Below are positions 7,129 through 14,263 of a DNA stretch of 31,229 nt, one piece after another. Source of the DNA: a virus; IMG/VR virus record IMGVR_UViG_3300025168_000383, positions 1 to 31,229 of that record; one strand, given 5' to 3'. Position 1 is the first letter of the stretch, and the number at the start of each line of letters is the position of its first letter. Below the pieces are notes generated by a model that saw only the letters and a list, made by a program, of their open reading frames with translations, was not told the DNA's origin and ran no database searches. The translations under genes and the position numbers were made by a program.

Positions 7129-8531
7129 TAGTCTTCCTCAAGGTCAGGCATACTTTCTTGCATACCAATCTCGTCTTGATAATCTTCTAAGCTTTTTTCA
7201 TTATCAACAAGACCATGTTTCTTTTTCCAAGCATACAGATCACTGATAGGCAGAACGCCTTGTAAAAATGACGCGACCATCGCAGTCAACATTTGTGGCG
7301 TGGTTTCTGGCTCTATGAAGTCCTGACTGATGACATATTTGTATTCAGCCTCTCCGCTGACACCCATGAATTGCCCTGCCATGTCTAGGGCTACGGAATA
7401 CGCTTCGGAAACGTTGTGTGCTATTAGGGAGAGAACCGAATGCTGTGCCATCAACTCGCCGTCAACTTGTGAGGCAGTTTTCGCAACTGAACCTGTTTGC
7501 ATATACATCGCACCAAGCCCAATCATCATGTTAATTTTGTCATTCATTGCTTCACGCGCCAACATATTGGGGCTTGCTTGAGCAAAATCAAAAACTTCAC
7601 CGCTCGGCACACCGATTAACCTGCCAGAACCAATTCGCATATTGTTTTCTTTCATCAAGTCTATAGTTTCTTGGTTCAAGCCCGACATCCACGGTTGCAC
7701 TTGACCTACGGTAAAAACTGAATCTTCGTAAATTGCGGAATTGTTTAAATGTCCTACGTTTATTTTTGAAAGATCATACATCGGTGGGTGATCTACGTGC
7801 GAGGTATTACATTCAGAACCTACAAAAACAAAAGGAATGTAGTCAAGAGAACTGCCAGAGCCATCTTTTGGAGTTGTCTTTGAATATAGTGTCCATTCTT
7901 TTTTGTCATTTAATCGCCATTCTTTTTGCTCATACACTCCATCAGTCAAGCATAACTCAATAATTAGCTCTACAGATTGGTATTCGTAGCCGTCCATTGA
8001 CTCATTTACACTGCTTGTTAATGTAATCAGTACAGGCTGTAACTTAGACCCAACTCTTTTTAGTTGCCAGTTTATAATTTGCCGAGCATCGAATCGTGTA
8101 ATCGTGGCAAAAATGTTTTGATTATTTATATCTGCTCGTGAAACTTCACCTTGTGTGGTTGGAAAATCAACTAATAAGCCGCTTCTGCCGATTCTTAAAA
8201 CATCACGAACCACATCTTGTGATTGCTGATAAATAGAAGCGCCTGCACCATCAACATCATAGTTAACGTACGATAATTCATCGGGAACAGTAATTGCAGG
8301 TGTCTTTGCAAACGCTTTGCCAATTAATCCCCTGCTTGTATAGCCTGCTACTGCAGAGAACACTGCACGTTTTTTAAAGGTTTTATTTCTTTCGACGTTT
8401 TCTTGAGAAGTATCAAGTCTATCTAACTCTACTATATATTTATCAAGATTTTTAGAATCACAGATGTCGTTAATCAGATTCCACTTTTCAATATTTTCGG
8501 TGTACTTTTGATTTTTTGAATCAATGCTCAT
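7128..8531 (-). CDS. Portal protein (DUF4055-type)
   Basis: 467 residues, located between large terminase and the gp7-like gene. Segments such as TFKKRAVFSAVAGYTSRGLIGKAFAKTPAI (45-75), DVVRDVLRIGRSGLLVDFP (~106-124), TRFDARQIINW and MMIGLGAMYMQTGSVAKTASQVDGELMAQHSVL are typical of DUF4055 portals. Twelve copies form the ring at one vertex through which terminase pumps DNA. The acidic C-terminus (ESMPDLEED) is common. The start overlaps the terminase stop by 4 bases (ATGA). Confidence 0.88.
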   Translation of the reverse strand: MSIDSKNQKYTENIEKWNLINDICDSKNLDKYIVELDRLDTSQENVERNKTFKKRAVFSAVAGYTSRGLIGKAFAKTPAITVPDELSYVNYDVDGAGASIYQQSQDVVRDVLRIGRSGLLVDFPTTQGEVSRADINNQNIFATITRFDARQIINWQLKRVGSKLQPVLITLTSSVNESMDGYEYQSVELIIELCLTDGVYEQKEWRLNDKKEWTLYSKTTPKDGSGSSLDYIPFVFVGSECNTSHVDHPPMYDLSKINVGHLNNSAIYEDSVFTVGQVQPWMSGLNQETIDLMKENNMRIGSGRLIGVPSGEVFDFAQASPNMLAREAMNDKINMMIGLGAMYMQTGSVAKTASQVDGELMAQHSVLSLIAHNVSEAYSVALDMAGQFMGVSGEAEYKYVISQDFIEPETTPQMLTAMVASFLQGVLPISDLYAWKKKHGLVDNEKSLEDYQDEIGMQESMPDLEED

Positions 8532-9772
8532 CGCGCCATACCTATATCTGTTACCACGACAGGTCTACCCAGTGACCATTTGCGGTGTAAGAAGTAACCT
8601 ACAGCATCGACCCAGTCATCTATTGCAGGATGTTCGCTAAACTTTTCCGGTGCACCTTTCACGTAACCTTGCGACTCTATCGCATCAGTTAAGTTTGGGC
8701 ATTTGTCTGTATTTATCAATAGCCGATCGTGGCTCAATAAGCCATTTACCGCATTAACTCTATCTCGTATGAGCGGATTGGCATTTGGACAATCCACAGC
8801 ATAACCATTAGATCGTATTATATCAATATCTGAACCAGTTGCGTTAGTCGTTCCACTTTTGCCCGATGCGTCAGGGTAGCAAGTAATTTTTCGCCCTTTT
8901 TGCTCATACTTACTAAGTCGTAGGCAAAAATCCCTCGTATCTACGCAAACAAATTCATCAACGACGATCGGGTTATTGTTCTCAATCAAGCAAATAAGCA
9001 CACAACATCCACCAATGTTAAAGTCTATGCCAACGTGTACCATCTGATCTTGATCAGTTAACTCTCTGTTTGTGTGATGCTTTTCTCGTTTAAAAAAATG
9101 ATAAACCTTATTGGCCGACAGACTTACAAATTCACCTTTTAAGAATAAATCAGCAAGTACTGGATCATAGTTGTCTAATATTTGTTGTATGTAGCCTTCT
9201 GGTAAAAAAGGGTTCGAGGCAGTAGGTGATTTTATGACACTATAGCCATCTTGTAATGATTTTACCCATTTTTGATATACGAAACCGCTGTATCCCTGAT
9301 CTGGTGTAGTTACACATCCAATAGTATTACCTGCGGCGTAGGTTGTTTTTTGTCTGTTTCTTTCTGTTATTTTTCGCCAAACAAGAGCCGCTTTGTCTTT
9401 CGGTAAAGTATCAAGCTCATCAACGATACTATGCGCTACCTCATACGCAACGATTCTTTCTGGTCTATCATATGATCTAAGAATGACCATTCCGTAGCCA
9501 TGAATAGCAATCGTATACTCTGCGCGGTTGGTTTTATACCCTAGACCTAATTCTTCAAGTTCTTCTTCAAAGCCAGTTAATGCGCGTAGTCGCAACAGGT
9601 CATAAGTCGGCATATAGTAACCGCCATTCGTACTTGGGTCTGACAACATCAAACAAATTAGTCTCGATATACCTGCTTTGGTTTTACCACTACCCAATCC
9701 CCCGACGAGCGCAGGGTATTTTGATTCGCTACAAACGAATTCTTCTTGGGGTTCAGTCAGGGACAGTTGCAC
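8528..9772 (-). CDS. terL: Terminase large subunit
   Basis: 414 residues. ATPase: Walker A GGLGSGKT (24-31) and Walker B SIVDE (115-119). Nuclease half: an RNase H-like core with Asp250 in HVGIDFNIGG, Asp301 in CYPDASG, and acidic residues in AIDDWVDAVGYF near the C-terminus. It powers DNA packaging and cuts concatemers. The likely start is GTG at 9772, which overlaps the small subunit end by 20 bases. No ribosome site is obvious, so translation is probably coupled to the upstream gene. Confidence 0.95.
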   Translation of the reverse strand: MQLSLTEPQEEFVCSESKYPALVGGLGSGKTKAGISRLICLMLSDPSTNGGYYMPTYDLLRLRALTGFEEELEELGLGYKTNRAEYTIAIHGYGMVILRSYDRPERIVAYEVAHSIVDELDTLPKDKAALVWRKITERNRQKTTYAAGNTIGCVTTPDQGYSGFVYQKWVKSLQDGYSVIKSPTASNPFLPEGYIQQILDNYDPVLADLFLKGEFVSLSANKVYHFFKREKHHTNRELTDQDQMVHVGIDFNIGGCCVLICLIENNNPIVVDEFVCVDTRDFCLRLSKYEQKGRKITCYPDASGKSGTTNATGSDIDIIRSNGYAVDCPNANPLIRDRVNAVNGLLSHDRLLINTDKCPNLTDAIESQGYVKGAPEKFSEHPAIDDWVDAVGYFLHRKWSLGRPVVVTDIGMAR

Positions 9773-10127
9773 GTACGATCTGTATTACATTATCTGTGCT
9801 TGTAGATATAGTGGTGGAGTCTTGTTCTTTCCAACCTGCTTGTGTTTTTAGATAAAATATCGCCGCTGTGGTATTACCGTTTTGCGCTTGATTGACTAAA
9901 TTACCTGCCACACTCGCAATAGCTTTACCTTTGCCTTTTTTATAAGCATCAGAAACTTCGGGCTGACGCTCCTCGATGGCGCGAAAAGTTGTTTCAGAAA
10001 TGCCGTAATAATCAGCCAATTGTGCTTTTGTTAATACAGCAGCAAGTCGCTCGACCATTATAATTTGCTCTTGATCAAATGTTACTGGCGGTCTTCCTCC
10101 ACCTTCGCCTTGGTTTCCTTTTTTCAT
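9753..10127 (-). CDS. terS: Terminase small subunit-like DNA-binding protein
   Basis: 124 residues with a Gly/basic N-terminus, then a helix-turn-helix near residues 33-52 (LTKAQLADYYGISETTFRAIEE), a helical middle (KGKAIASVAGNLVNQAQNG) and the TAAIFYLKTQAGWKEQ segment typical of small terminase proteins. It recognises phage DNA and feeds it to TerL. It directly precedes terL with a 20-base overlap and begins 4 bases inside the Mom-like gene end. Confidence 0.82.
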   Translation of the reverse strand: MKKGNQGEGGGRPPVTFDQEQIIMVERLAAVLTKAQLADYYGISETTFRAIEERQPEVSDAYKKGKGKAIASVAGNLVNQAQNGNTTAAIFYLKTQAGWKEQDSTTISTSTDNVIQIVRATVPD

Positions 10128-10828
10128 TTGGAATCCTTCGAAGAAGAATGGAGCGTGATGGTAGGCGTTGCACCTCCGCTTTCTAACTGGTCGCTAGAAT
10201 TAGCCTGCTTATCACGCTTAGGGTAAGGTTTAGCTAGTTGCATTATAGTGCTTTTCATTTGCTTGTCTAATGGCATTAAATAGCAGTGTTTGCCTTTTGT
10301 TATAAAAACTTCTGCATTTGGATCTAAATGTTGTCTAACAGCATTGATATTTTGTTTTATGCCTTTCGAATGTACTGATTTTGGGTGTACTTTTTTCCCA
10401 TGAATTAAAAATGCTCCCATTGTTCCTGCATTTTTTAATCCTGAATATACCCAGTTAGTCGCTTGATATATTCCACCATGATGATTTTGATCTGCATCTG
10501 CATAGCTTACGATAAGCCGCAAACCTTCATTGCTTTGTTTTAAAAACTTAATTGCAAAAGCCATAATTTTGCTAACTGGCGTTTTATGATGAGTTAATGC
10601 AATCCGCACAAGTTCGCAACCTTCATCAGCATTCAAATTATATGGTCTAAGCATATTATTGTTAGCTCCTCGACCGAAAATGACTACACCTATAAACTTT
10701 CCATCTTCCCAAGCACCTACCTTAACAAGTTTGCCAACAGGAATTACCTTGCTGTAGTGCCAGTTTTCACATGCATACCTTGCAGCTTCATGACTTGCCC
10801 AATCTATTTTTAAACTAACCTTTGACAT
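10124..10828 (-). CDS. Mom-like DNA adenine modification acyltransferase
   Basis: 234 residues. The first ~170 match the phage Mu Mom family, GNAT-fold enzymes that convert DNA adenine to N6-carbamoylmethyladenine and block host restriction. Key segments: ENWHYSKVIPVGKLVKVGAW (21-40), IGVVIFGRGANNNM (46-59), CELVRIAL (71-78) and RLIVSYADADQNHHGGIYQA (104-123) followed by TNWVYSG. The C-terminal ~50 residues are polar and low-complexity. No DNA methyltransferase is nearby, and Mom does not need one for chemistry. It overlaps the upstream 72-codon gene by 14 bases and terS by 4, so modification and packaging genes share a transcript. Confidence 0.88.
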   Translation of the reverse strand: MSKVSLKIDWASHEAARYACENWHYSKVIPVGKLVKVGAWEDGKFIGVVIFGRGANNNMLRPYNLNADEGCELVRIALTHHKTPVSKIMAFAIKFLKQSNEGLRLIVSYADADQNHHGGIYQATNWVYSGLKNAGTMGAFLIHGKKVHPKSVHSKGIKQNINAVRQHLDPNAEVFITKGKHCYLMPLDKQMKSTIMQLAKPYPKRDKQANSSDQLESGGATPTITLHSSSKDSK

Positions 10829-11033
10829 ATTCTAATTTAGCGAATCTATCGCCCCAGAATGATTTCTCACTTTTTAACATTTCTTCCCAAGTTCTATTTT
10901 GCATATCAATCGACACCATTTTTCTTCCATCTTGGAGAACAGTGTTATACGCAGTGCAACCATTGCTCGTCGTTTTGCTTTCAAACCTATTTAGAATATT
11001 TTTATTTTTTTGCTCAAAATCTAAACTCATCAT
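10815..11033 (-). CDS. Small protein between the ParB-like and Mom-like genes, unknown
   Basis: About 72 residues from tandem ATGs at 11033/11030, preceded by AGAGGTG, and overlapping the ParB-like stop (ATGA). Sequence: SLDFEQKNKNILNRFES..., then NGCTAYNTVLQDGRKMVSIDMQNRTWEEML and a C-terminal FAKLEYVKG. I do not recognise a family. Its place inside a tightly overlapping ParB-small-Mom run suggests a role in DNA modification, perhaps as a partner of the Mom-like enzyme. That is inference. Confidence 0.7.
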   Translation of the reverse strand: MMSLDFEQKNKNILNRFESKTTSNGCTAYNTVLQDGRKMVSIDMQNRTWEEMLKSEKSFWGDRFAKLEYVKG

Positions 11034-11539
11034 ACACCTCTCATATCGAATTCTTTTCCGCAGTGTGGGCAATTAATATATTTAGGGTCTAATTGATCTA
11101 ATTTTCCTTGATCATCTTCGCTTGCAGGGTCAAAGTCTGCCGTCTGCGTCAAAGCATTTATTTCATTACTGTCGAAACCAATAACGTCTACATTGAAATT
11201 TATATCCAACAAATCTTGAAACTCTAGCTTCAACATATCAATGTTCCAATCTGCATTTAGCGCAAGTTTATTGTCTGCAATCACATAAGCTTTAACTTGT
11301 GCCTTTGTTAATCCTTTTAATTTTATTGTAGGTATTTGATCTAATGAAAGAAGTTCAGCCGCCATAACACGACCATGACCTGCGATAATGGTTTCATTTT
11401 CGTCAATTAATACAGGATTAGTGAAGCCAAATTCACTGATAGAAGCAGCAATTTGTTTTACTTGGAATTCAGAATGGGTACGAGAATTGTTGATGTAGGG
11501 TATTAATTTGTTGGTATTTATGTATTCAATTTTTAGCAC
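11030..11539 (-). CDS. ParB-like nuclease/DNA-binding domain protein with C-terminal CPHC
   Basis: About 169 residues. ParB/Srx N-domain motifs: an N-terminal KLIPYINNSRTH, VKQIAASISEFGFTNPVLID, then IIAGHGRVMAAELLSLDQIPTI (the GHGR box) and VKAYVIADNKLALNADWN. Many phage relatives carry a DNA methyltransferase after this domain. Here it is missing and the protein ends after a CPHCGKEF knuckle (Cys157/Cys160). Two GTG starts are possible (11545 and 11539). I prefer 11539 because GGGGGTGAT ends just before it. That site lies inside a strong hairpin. Confidence 0.85.
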   Translation of the reverse strand: MLKIEYINTNKLIPYINNSRTHSEFQVKQIAASISEFGFTNPVLIDENETIIAGHGRVMAAELLSLDQIPTIKLKGLTKAQVKAYVIADNKLALNADWNIDMLKLEFQDLLDINFNVDVIGFDSNEINALTQTADFDPASEDDQGKLDQLDPKYINCPHCGKEFDMRGV

Positions 11540-11540
11540 A

Positions 11541-11581
11541 ATCACCCCCAGTGATGCGTTTAGCCTCTAGCTGAGGGTGAT
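11541..11581 (-). promoter_or_regulatory. Hairpin hiding the ribosome site of the ParB-Mom cluster
   Basis: On the minus strand ATCACCCTCAG (11581-11571) pairs with CTGGGGGTGAT (11551-11541): ten Watson-Crick pairs and one G-U, with a 19-base loop. The 3' arm is the ribosome site (GGGGGTGAT), and one of the two candidate GTG starts lies in it, the other just after. No T-run follows, so it is not an ordinary terminator. It should block translation until opened by a protein, RNA or translation from upstream. Confidence 0.7.
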
Positions 11582-11599
11582 GTTACCAGTTTTTTTCTG

Positions 11600-11857
11600 T
11601 TATGCAACATTATCGATAATCGCAAGCCTTGCTCTAGATCGCCTACCGACTCTAACGGAATCAAACTCATATATAAGATTAGAATCAAGCAACTCTTTAA
11701 CTCGTGGTGTCACACTATTGATTTGCCAACCAAGTTCTTCTGCTATTTGATGCCGTGTTATTTTTTTCTTGCGCATTATGACACGCATTACAGTACGTCT
11801 AGACAAAGGCAATGTTTCTATAATTTCTTTATAAGCCATCAGTGAATTATTGTGCAT
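11600..11857 (-). CDS. Small winged-helix DNA-binding protein
   Basis: 85 residues from the ATG at 11857; AAGGAG lies 6 bases upstream, whereas the in-frame ATG at 11863 touches it. Helices LPLSRRTVMRVIMRKKKITRHQIAEELGWQINSVTPRVKELLDSNLIYEFD form a helix-turn-helix plus wing, with a basic VRVGRRSRARLAI end. This resembles MarR/IclR-like minimal winged-helix modules in phages. It may regulate phage transcription. It is the last gene before the hairpin-controlled ParB-Mom cluster. Confidence 0.75.
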   Translation of the reverse strand: MHNNSLMAYKEIIETLPLSRRTVMRVIMRKKKITRHQIAEELGWQINSVTPRVKELLDSNLIYEFDSVRVGRRSRARLAIIDNVA

Positions 11858-11867
11858 GGTCATCTCC

Positions 11868-12203
11868 TTATTCGTGGAAGTAAGCGTTTTTTATATCTTC
11901 TCCATATCCCAAAATCTCTGCTTTCGCAAAGGCCCTGAAAATCTTTAGGTAAGCTGTTCTTAATTGACAGACATAATGATCGTCTAGACAGTCAACAAAC
12001 TGCATCAATAAATTGTCAAGTTCGTCATAGGTATCAGACTCATAGTCTTGAGCGTACGTTATAGCGTTTTCTAAAAAATGCCTGTTAGTTGATTTCATGT
12101 GTCGCCAAGTTATATCAAGCACTTCTGGCTGTGGGTCTACCTCTTCGCCTTTAACCAATGCAGGTAAGTGCTGTCGCAGTATCTGTGTAATTTCGAGGCT
12201 CAT
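11868..12203 (-). CDS. Hypothetical acidic helical protein
   Basis: 111 residues, no recognised family. It begins MSLEITQILRQHLPALVKGEEVDPQPEVL and is rich in Tyr, Asp and Leu with a helical C-terminal half (LLMQFVDCLDD..., TAYLKIFRAFAKAEILGYGEDIK). No membrane segment or signal. Its ATG overlaps the stop of the upstream secreted-type gene by 4 bases, and it ends 11 bases before the winged-helix start, so it is part of the same small operon. Confidence 0.6.
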   Translation of the reverse strand: MSLEITQILRQHLPALVKGEEVDPQPEVLDITWRHMKSTNRHFLENAITYAQDYESDTYDELDNLLMQFVDCLDDHYVCQLRTAYLKIFRAFAKAEILGYGEDIKNAYFHE

Positions 12204-12403
12204 AATCTGTACTCAGGTTTGCAAACTGATTCGAAAATTTCTCGATAGTCAGGATGCCCATTTTTATTGTGATGCCACAATACTACGTTTTCGCAGTATC
12301 GCTTTTCGGCATCTTTGGCAATTTGTAATTCAGACGGCATACCGTTTAATTGCGCAATAAAGTAAATAGAAGATAAAATCGCAAATGTAAAAAATATTTT
12401 CAT
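12200..12403 (-). CDS. Small exported protein with signal-like N-terminus
   Basis: 67 residues. MKIFFTFAILSSIYFIAQLNG is one Lys plus a hydrophobic stretch, fitting a signal peptide or membrane anchor. The rest has two Cys (KRYCENVVLWHHNKNGHPDY... and ESVCKPEYRL) that could form a disulfide outside the cytoplasm. Similar 'YCxMVxLW...C' small phage proteins are familiar but without a known role. A superinfection or envelope function is possible. GGAG lies upstream, and the stop overlaps the next gene. Confidence 0.65.
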   Translation of the reverse strand: MKIFFTFAILSSIYFIAQLNGMPSELQIAKDAEKRYCENVVLWHHNKNGHPDYREIFESVCKPEYRL

Positions 12404-12405
12404 GC

Positions 12406-12771
12406 TTACTCTCCAGTTGTGTAATCGTTAATAAATTCATCAATTGGTTTTTTACACATTCTTTGCTCTAATCGCTGATAACCGCCTTCATTATCAAATT
12501 CATTGCGAACTCGCCAACATTGAACTTCTCTTTTGGCAGTGTCTATGTCGTAGTAATATTCAGTGTCACCATGTGCTTCATGCCCTGCTGTTATATGCGC
12601 TCCGTCATTGTTTCTTATAAAATTCTCAACACTTAACCGACCTCCCTTGCTCATTGATGCCTTAAATTTTTCGGACGCTCCACTTGGGTAATTATCGTGA
12701 TGCACATATATGCAAACATCTGAACCTGCTAAGTAATTATTTGTAAAATTATAAGTTGCTCGTGTTGCCAT
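12406..12771 (-). CDS. Conserved phage protein of unknown function (MATRATYxF type)
   Basis: 121 residues: MATRATYNFTNNY..., CIYVHHDNYPSGASEKFKASM, NNDGAHITAGHEAHGDTEYYYDI and VQCWRVR. I recognise a recurring phage family with the HHDGYP and HEAHGDTEYRY motifs but no function. The several His/Asp residues might bind metal (inference). It has its own promoter at 12806-12834 and an AGGAG ribosome site, and leads a short operon down to the winged-helix gene. Confidence 0.65.
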   Translation of the reverse strand: MATRATYNFTNNYLAGSDVCIYVHHDNYPSGASEKFKASMSKGGRLSVENFIRNNDGAHITAGHEAHGDTEYYYDIDTAKREVQCWRVRNEFDNEGGYQRLEQRMCKKPIDEFINDYTTGE

Positions 12772-12805
12772 GTTGTTTCTCCTAGTATTTTTTTATTAAG
12801 TGAAA

Positions 12806-12834
12806 ATTATATGATTTTATGCGTCAAATGTAAA
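12806..12834 (-). promoter_or_regulatory. Sigma70-type promoter (TTTACA-17-TATAAT)
   Basis: On the minus strand TTTACA (12834-12829), 17 bases, then a perfect TATAAT (12811-12806), about 35 bases before the ATG at 12771. The -35 lies in a TTTACATTTG context like the erf promoter, which suggests a shared regulator. Confidence 0.7.
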
Positions 12835-12842
12835 GTTTTTGT

Positions 12843-13076
12843 TTAATTATTTAAACGTGTTTTTAACTCCAATTTGAACTGAGTCAACAAACATTCAATT
12901 TCACTTTCAGTAACGTAATACTTCTCATGGATATACTGACTGTCCTCGAGTGTGTGAATGATCTGCTGTAATGAGGAGCGAACCATATCGTTGAGTAATC
13001 GTTCTGACTCATCGCTAGGTTTGCATTCGGTGTGATACGGCTCGGTTGAATATTGATTACAGGCTAGGCAGTTCAT
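12843..13076 (-). CDS. Small Cys-rich hypothetical protein
   Basis: 77 residues. The N-terminus MNCLACNQYSTEPYHTEC has CxxC plus a further His/Cys pair, which could form a zinc knuckle. The rest is an acidic two-helix region (LLNDMVRSSLQQIIHTLEDSQYI... and LLTQFKLELKTRL). No family recognised. Its ATG overlaps the stop of the 59-residue gene upstream (ATGA). The operon ends here: a 70-base gap with the promoter for the next gene follows. Confidence 0.6.
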   Translation of the reverse strand: MNCLACNQYSTEPYHTECKPSDESERLLNDMVRSSLQQIIHTLEDSQYIHEKYYVTESEIECLLTQFKLELKTRLNN

Positions 13077-13252
13077 AGCGTTTCTCCGTCATAAAGTAAC
13101 TTCTCAACCCGATGATATTTAGCAAGTGAAGGCAACAAAGGAACAACAAACTTTTCAGCATATTCTTCTTCAGTTAAAACCGTCAAACCGCTTTCAATAG
13201 ATAAATAGCAAGCCCCATTTGTATCTACGATGTCAAAATTAAATTTATTCAT
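13073..13252 (-). CDS. Small hypothetical protein (59 residues)
   Basis: ATG at 13252 with an AAGGAG ribosome site about 8 bases upstream, ending at a TGA that overlaps the next ATG. Sequence: MNKFNFDIVDTNGACYLSI..., GLTVLTEEEYAEKFVVPLLPSLAKYHRVEKLLYDGETL. No recognised family or motif. The strong ribosome site and coupled stop support a real gene. It follows one of the three UUCG hairpins. Confidence 0.7.
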   Translation of the reverse strand: MNKFNFDIVDTNGACYLSIESGLTVLTEEEYAEKFVVPLLPSLAKYHRVEKLLYDGETL

Positions 13253-13276
13253 TGATGTTTCTCCTTTTTGTTTAGA

Positions 13277-13292
13277 GCCTCCCGAAGGAGGC
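13277..13292 (-). other. Intercistronic UUCG hairpin, copy 1
   Basis: Minus strand GCCTCC-TTCG-GGAGGC: a 6-bp GC stem capped by the very stable UUCG tetraloop, placed between the stop of the 112-residue gene and the next ribosome site. No T-run follows, so it is more likely an mRNA stability or processing element than a terminator. Similar hairpins lie at 13666 and 14490. Confidence 0.75.
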
Positions 13293-13299
13293 GTTGTGC

Positions 13300-13638
13300 T
13301 TAGGATAGTTCAGCTTGGTGTATCACACGGAGCTTGTTGCATCGGGTCCAAAACATCTTGCCGCCTGCAGTTATTCTAGGATCGTCTTTCCAATGATCCT
13401 CGAGGTAATCAATGTGAGCGCGGTTGTCTAAATCGCCAATAAAAAGACCAAGGACATCCACATCAACCAGTGTTGATGGTTTTACTTTTTTGGATAAAAG
13501 AGCATCCAGAAAATCAATGTAACGCTGACGCAAGTTTTCTTCCTCTGATATATTATCCGCACACTCGATGAACTGATCAACTTCGCCATAAGCATAGTCG
13601 TTGAAAGAAAACCTAATTCCGAATTTAACTTGAGTCAT
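13300..13638 (-). CDS. Hypothetical early protein (112 residues)
   Basis: Start ATG at 13638 chosen because AGGAG lies 8 bases upstream. A longer reading to 13707 would run through the hairpin and gives a Pro-rich leader. Sequence: MTQVKFGIRFSFNDYAYGEVDQFIECADNISEEENLRQRYIDFLDALLSK..., then DVLGLFIGDLDNRAHIDYLEDHWKDDP and a C-terminal FWTRCNKLRVIHQAEL. It is acidic with no recognised domain. Flanked on both sides by UUCG hairpins. Confidence 0.65.
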   Translation of the reverse strand: MTQVKFGIRFSFNDYAYGEVDQFIECADNISEEENLRQRYIDFLDALLSKKVKPSTLVDVDVLGLFIGDLDNRAHIDYLEDHWKDDPRITAGGKMFWTRCNKLRVIHQAELS

Positions 13639-13665
13639 AATCTTTCTCCTGTATGGTGGTTGATG

Positions 13666-13680
13666 GCCCCCGAAGGGGGC
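13666..13680 (-). other. Intercistronic UUCG-type hairpin, copy 2
   Basis: Minus strand GCCCCCTTCGGGGGC between the stop at 13688 and the start at 13638. It forms 6 bp with a TTC loop or 4 bp with the UUCG loop. The flanks (CAACT before, CAACC after) resemble copy 3. No T-run follows. Confidence 0.7.
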
Positions 13681-13687
13681 AGTTGGT

Positions 13688-13876
13688 TTACTTGGCTTTT
13701 TTACCATTTATTGTTATGGCTGATGCAGTTTCTATTTCTTGCGCTTTGATGCCTTTAACGTGCCATTCGCTTCTGGCTATAGCCATGAATGTTTTTTCAC
13801 CGCCATGGGTGCAGAACCATTCCTCAGCATCAGCATTTCTGTTAAGTGTGATTATATCGCCTTGTCGTATGAACAT
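13688..13876 (-). CDS. Small hypothetical protein downstream of promoter cassette A
   Basis: 62 residues: MFIRQGDIITLNRNADAEEWFCTHGGEKTFMAIARSEWHVKGIKAQEIETASAITINGKKAK. Likely a small beta fold; no family recognised. It is the first gene after cassette A. The ribosome site AAAAGG lies in a leader (AAAAAGGTAAATAAAT then ATG) identical to that of the 57-residue gene at 14686, so the two messages share their 5' ends while the encoded proteins are unrelated. Confidence 0.65.
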   Translation of the reverse strand: MFIRQGDIITLNRNADAEEWFCTHGGEKTFMAIARSEWHVKGIKAQEIETASAITINGKKAK

Positions 13877-13956
13877 ATTTATTTACCTTTTTAGTTAATG
13901 TTGGGGACATGATATACCTTTCCCATGCATTGTCAAAGGTTTTTTTACAAATATAT
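13874..13956 (-). repeat. Promoter-leader cassette, copy A
   Basis: About 83 bases that align without gaps to 14684-14766, offset exactly 810. Most strongly conserved are the leader before the ATG, the GGGACATGATATACC block (-10 region) and the TTTTTTTACAAATAT block upstream of the -35. Divergence is concentrated in the spacer. Looks like a duplicated regulatory unit placed before two different genes. Confidence 0.8.
13909..13936 (-). promoter_or_regulatory. Promoter A (TTGACA-16-TATCAT)
   Basis: On the minus strand TTGACA (13936-13931), 16 bases, TATCAT (13914-13909), 33 bases before the ATG at 13876. Just upstream is TTTGTAAAAAAACC, shared with promoter B. It should drive the 62-residue gene and, past the hairpins, the next two. 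Confidence 0.7.
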
Positions 13957-14008
13957 AAGTTTTTTTGTCATTTTAATGTAAGTGTATGTTTTTATTATAG
14001 AAAAAATA

Positions 14009-14263
14009 TCAATTATTTTCGTAAATTGTCTTTAAAAGCTTGAATTTTTTGCTGTAAATCTCAATTTTAGGACTTCTTTGCTCTCCGCATTGTGTGTCAA
14101 AAGCGTAGATTTTGGCATCGTCTATCGCCCATTCTTTGCGATGATGTTCACTTAAATTCGTATGATTGCCATCGTGGTCATATTTGCACACCATCCAGCA
14201 ATTCCATTCTTCGCACCAATCAACAACAACTTTCGCCCAGATCATTTTTTTTTCTTTATTCAC
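14009..14263 (-). CDS. Hypothetical Trp/Cys-rich small protein
   Basis: About 84 residues from a GTG at 14263 that overlaps the preceding stop (GTGA) and has GGAGG five bases upstream; an ATG at 14245 is the alternative. Sequence: MNKEKKMIWAKVVVDWCEEWNCWMVCKYDHDGNHTNLSEHH... ending KLLKTIYENN. Unusually rich in Trp, Cys and His near the N-terminus. No family recognised. Last gene of the unit that starts at promoter B. Confidence 0.65.
   Translation of the reverse strand: MNKEKKMIWAKVVVDWCEEWNCWMVCKYDHDGNHTNLSEHHRKEWAIDDAKIYAFDTQCGEQRSPKIEIYSKKFKLLKTIYENN

Noticed and set aside
11541-11581. Intrinsic terminator before the ParB-like gene
   Set aside because: The stem is strong but no T-run follows, and its 3' arm is the ribosome site, so translational control fits better.
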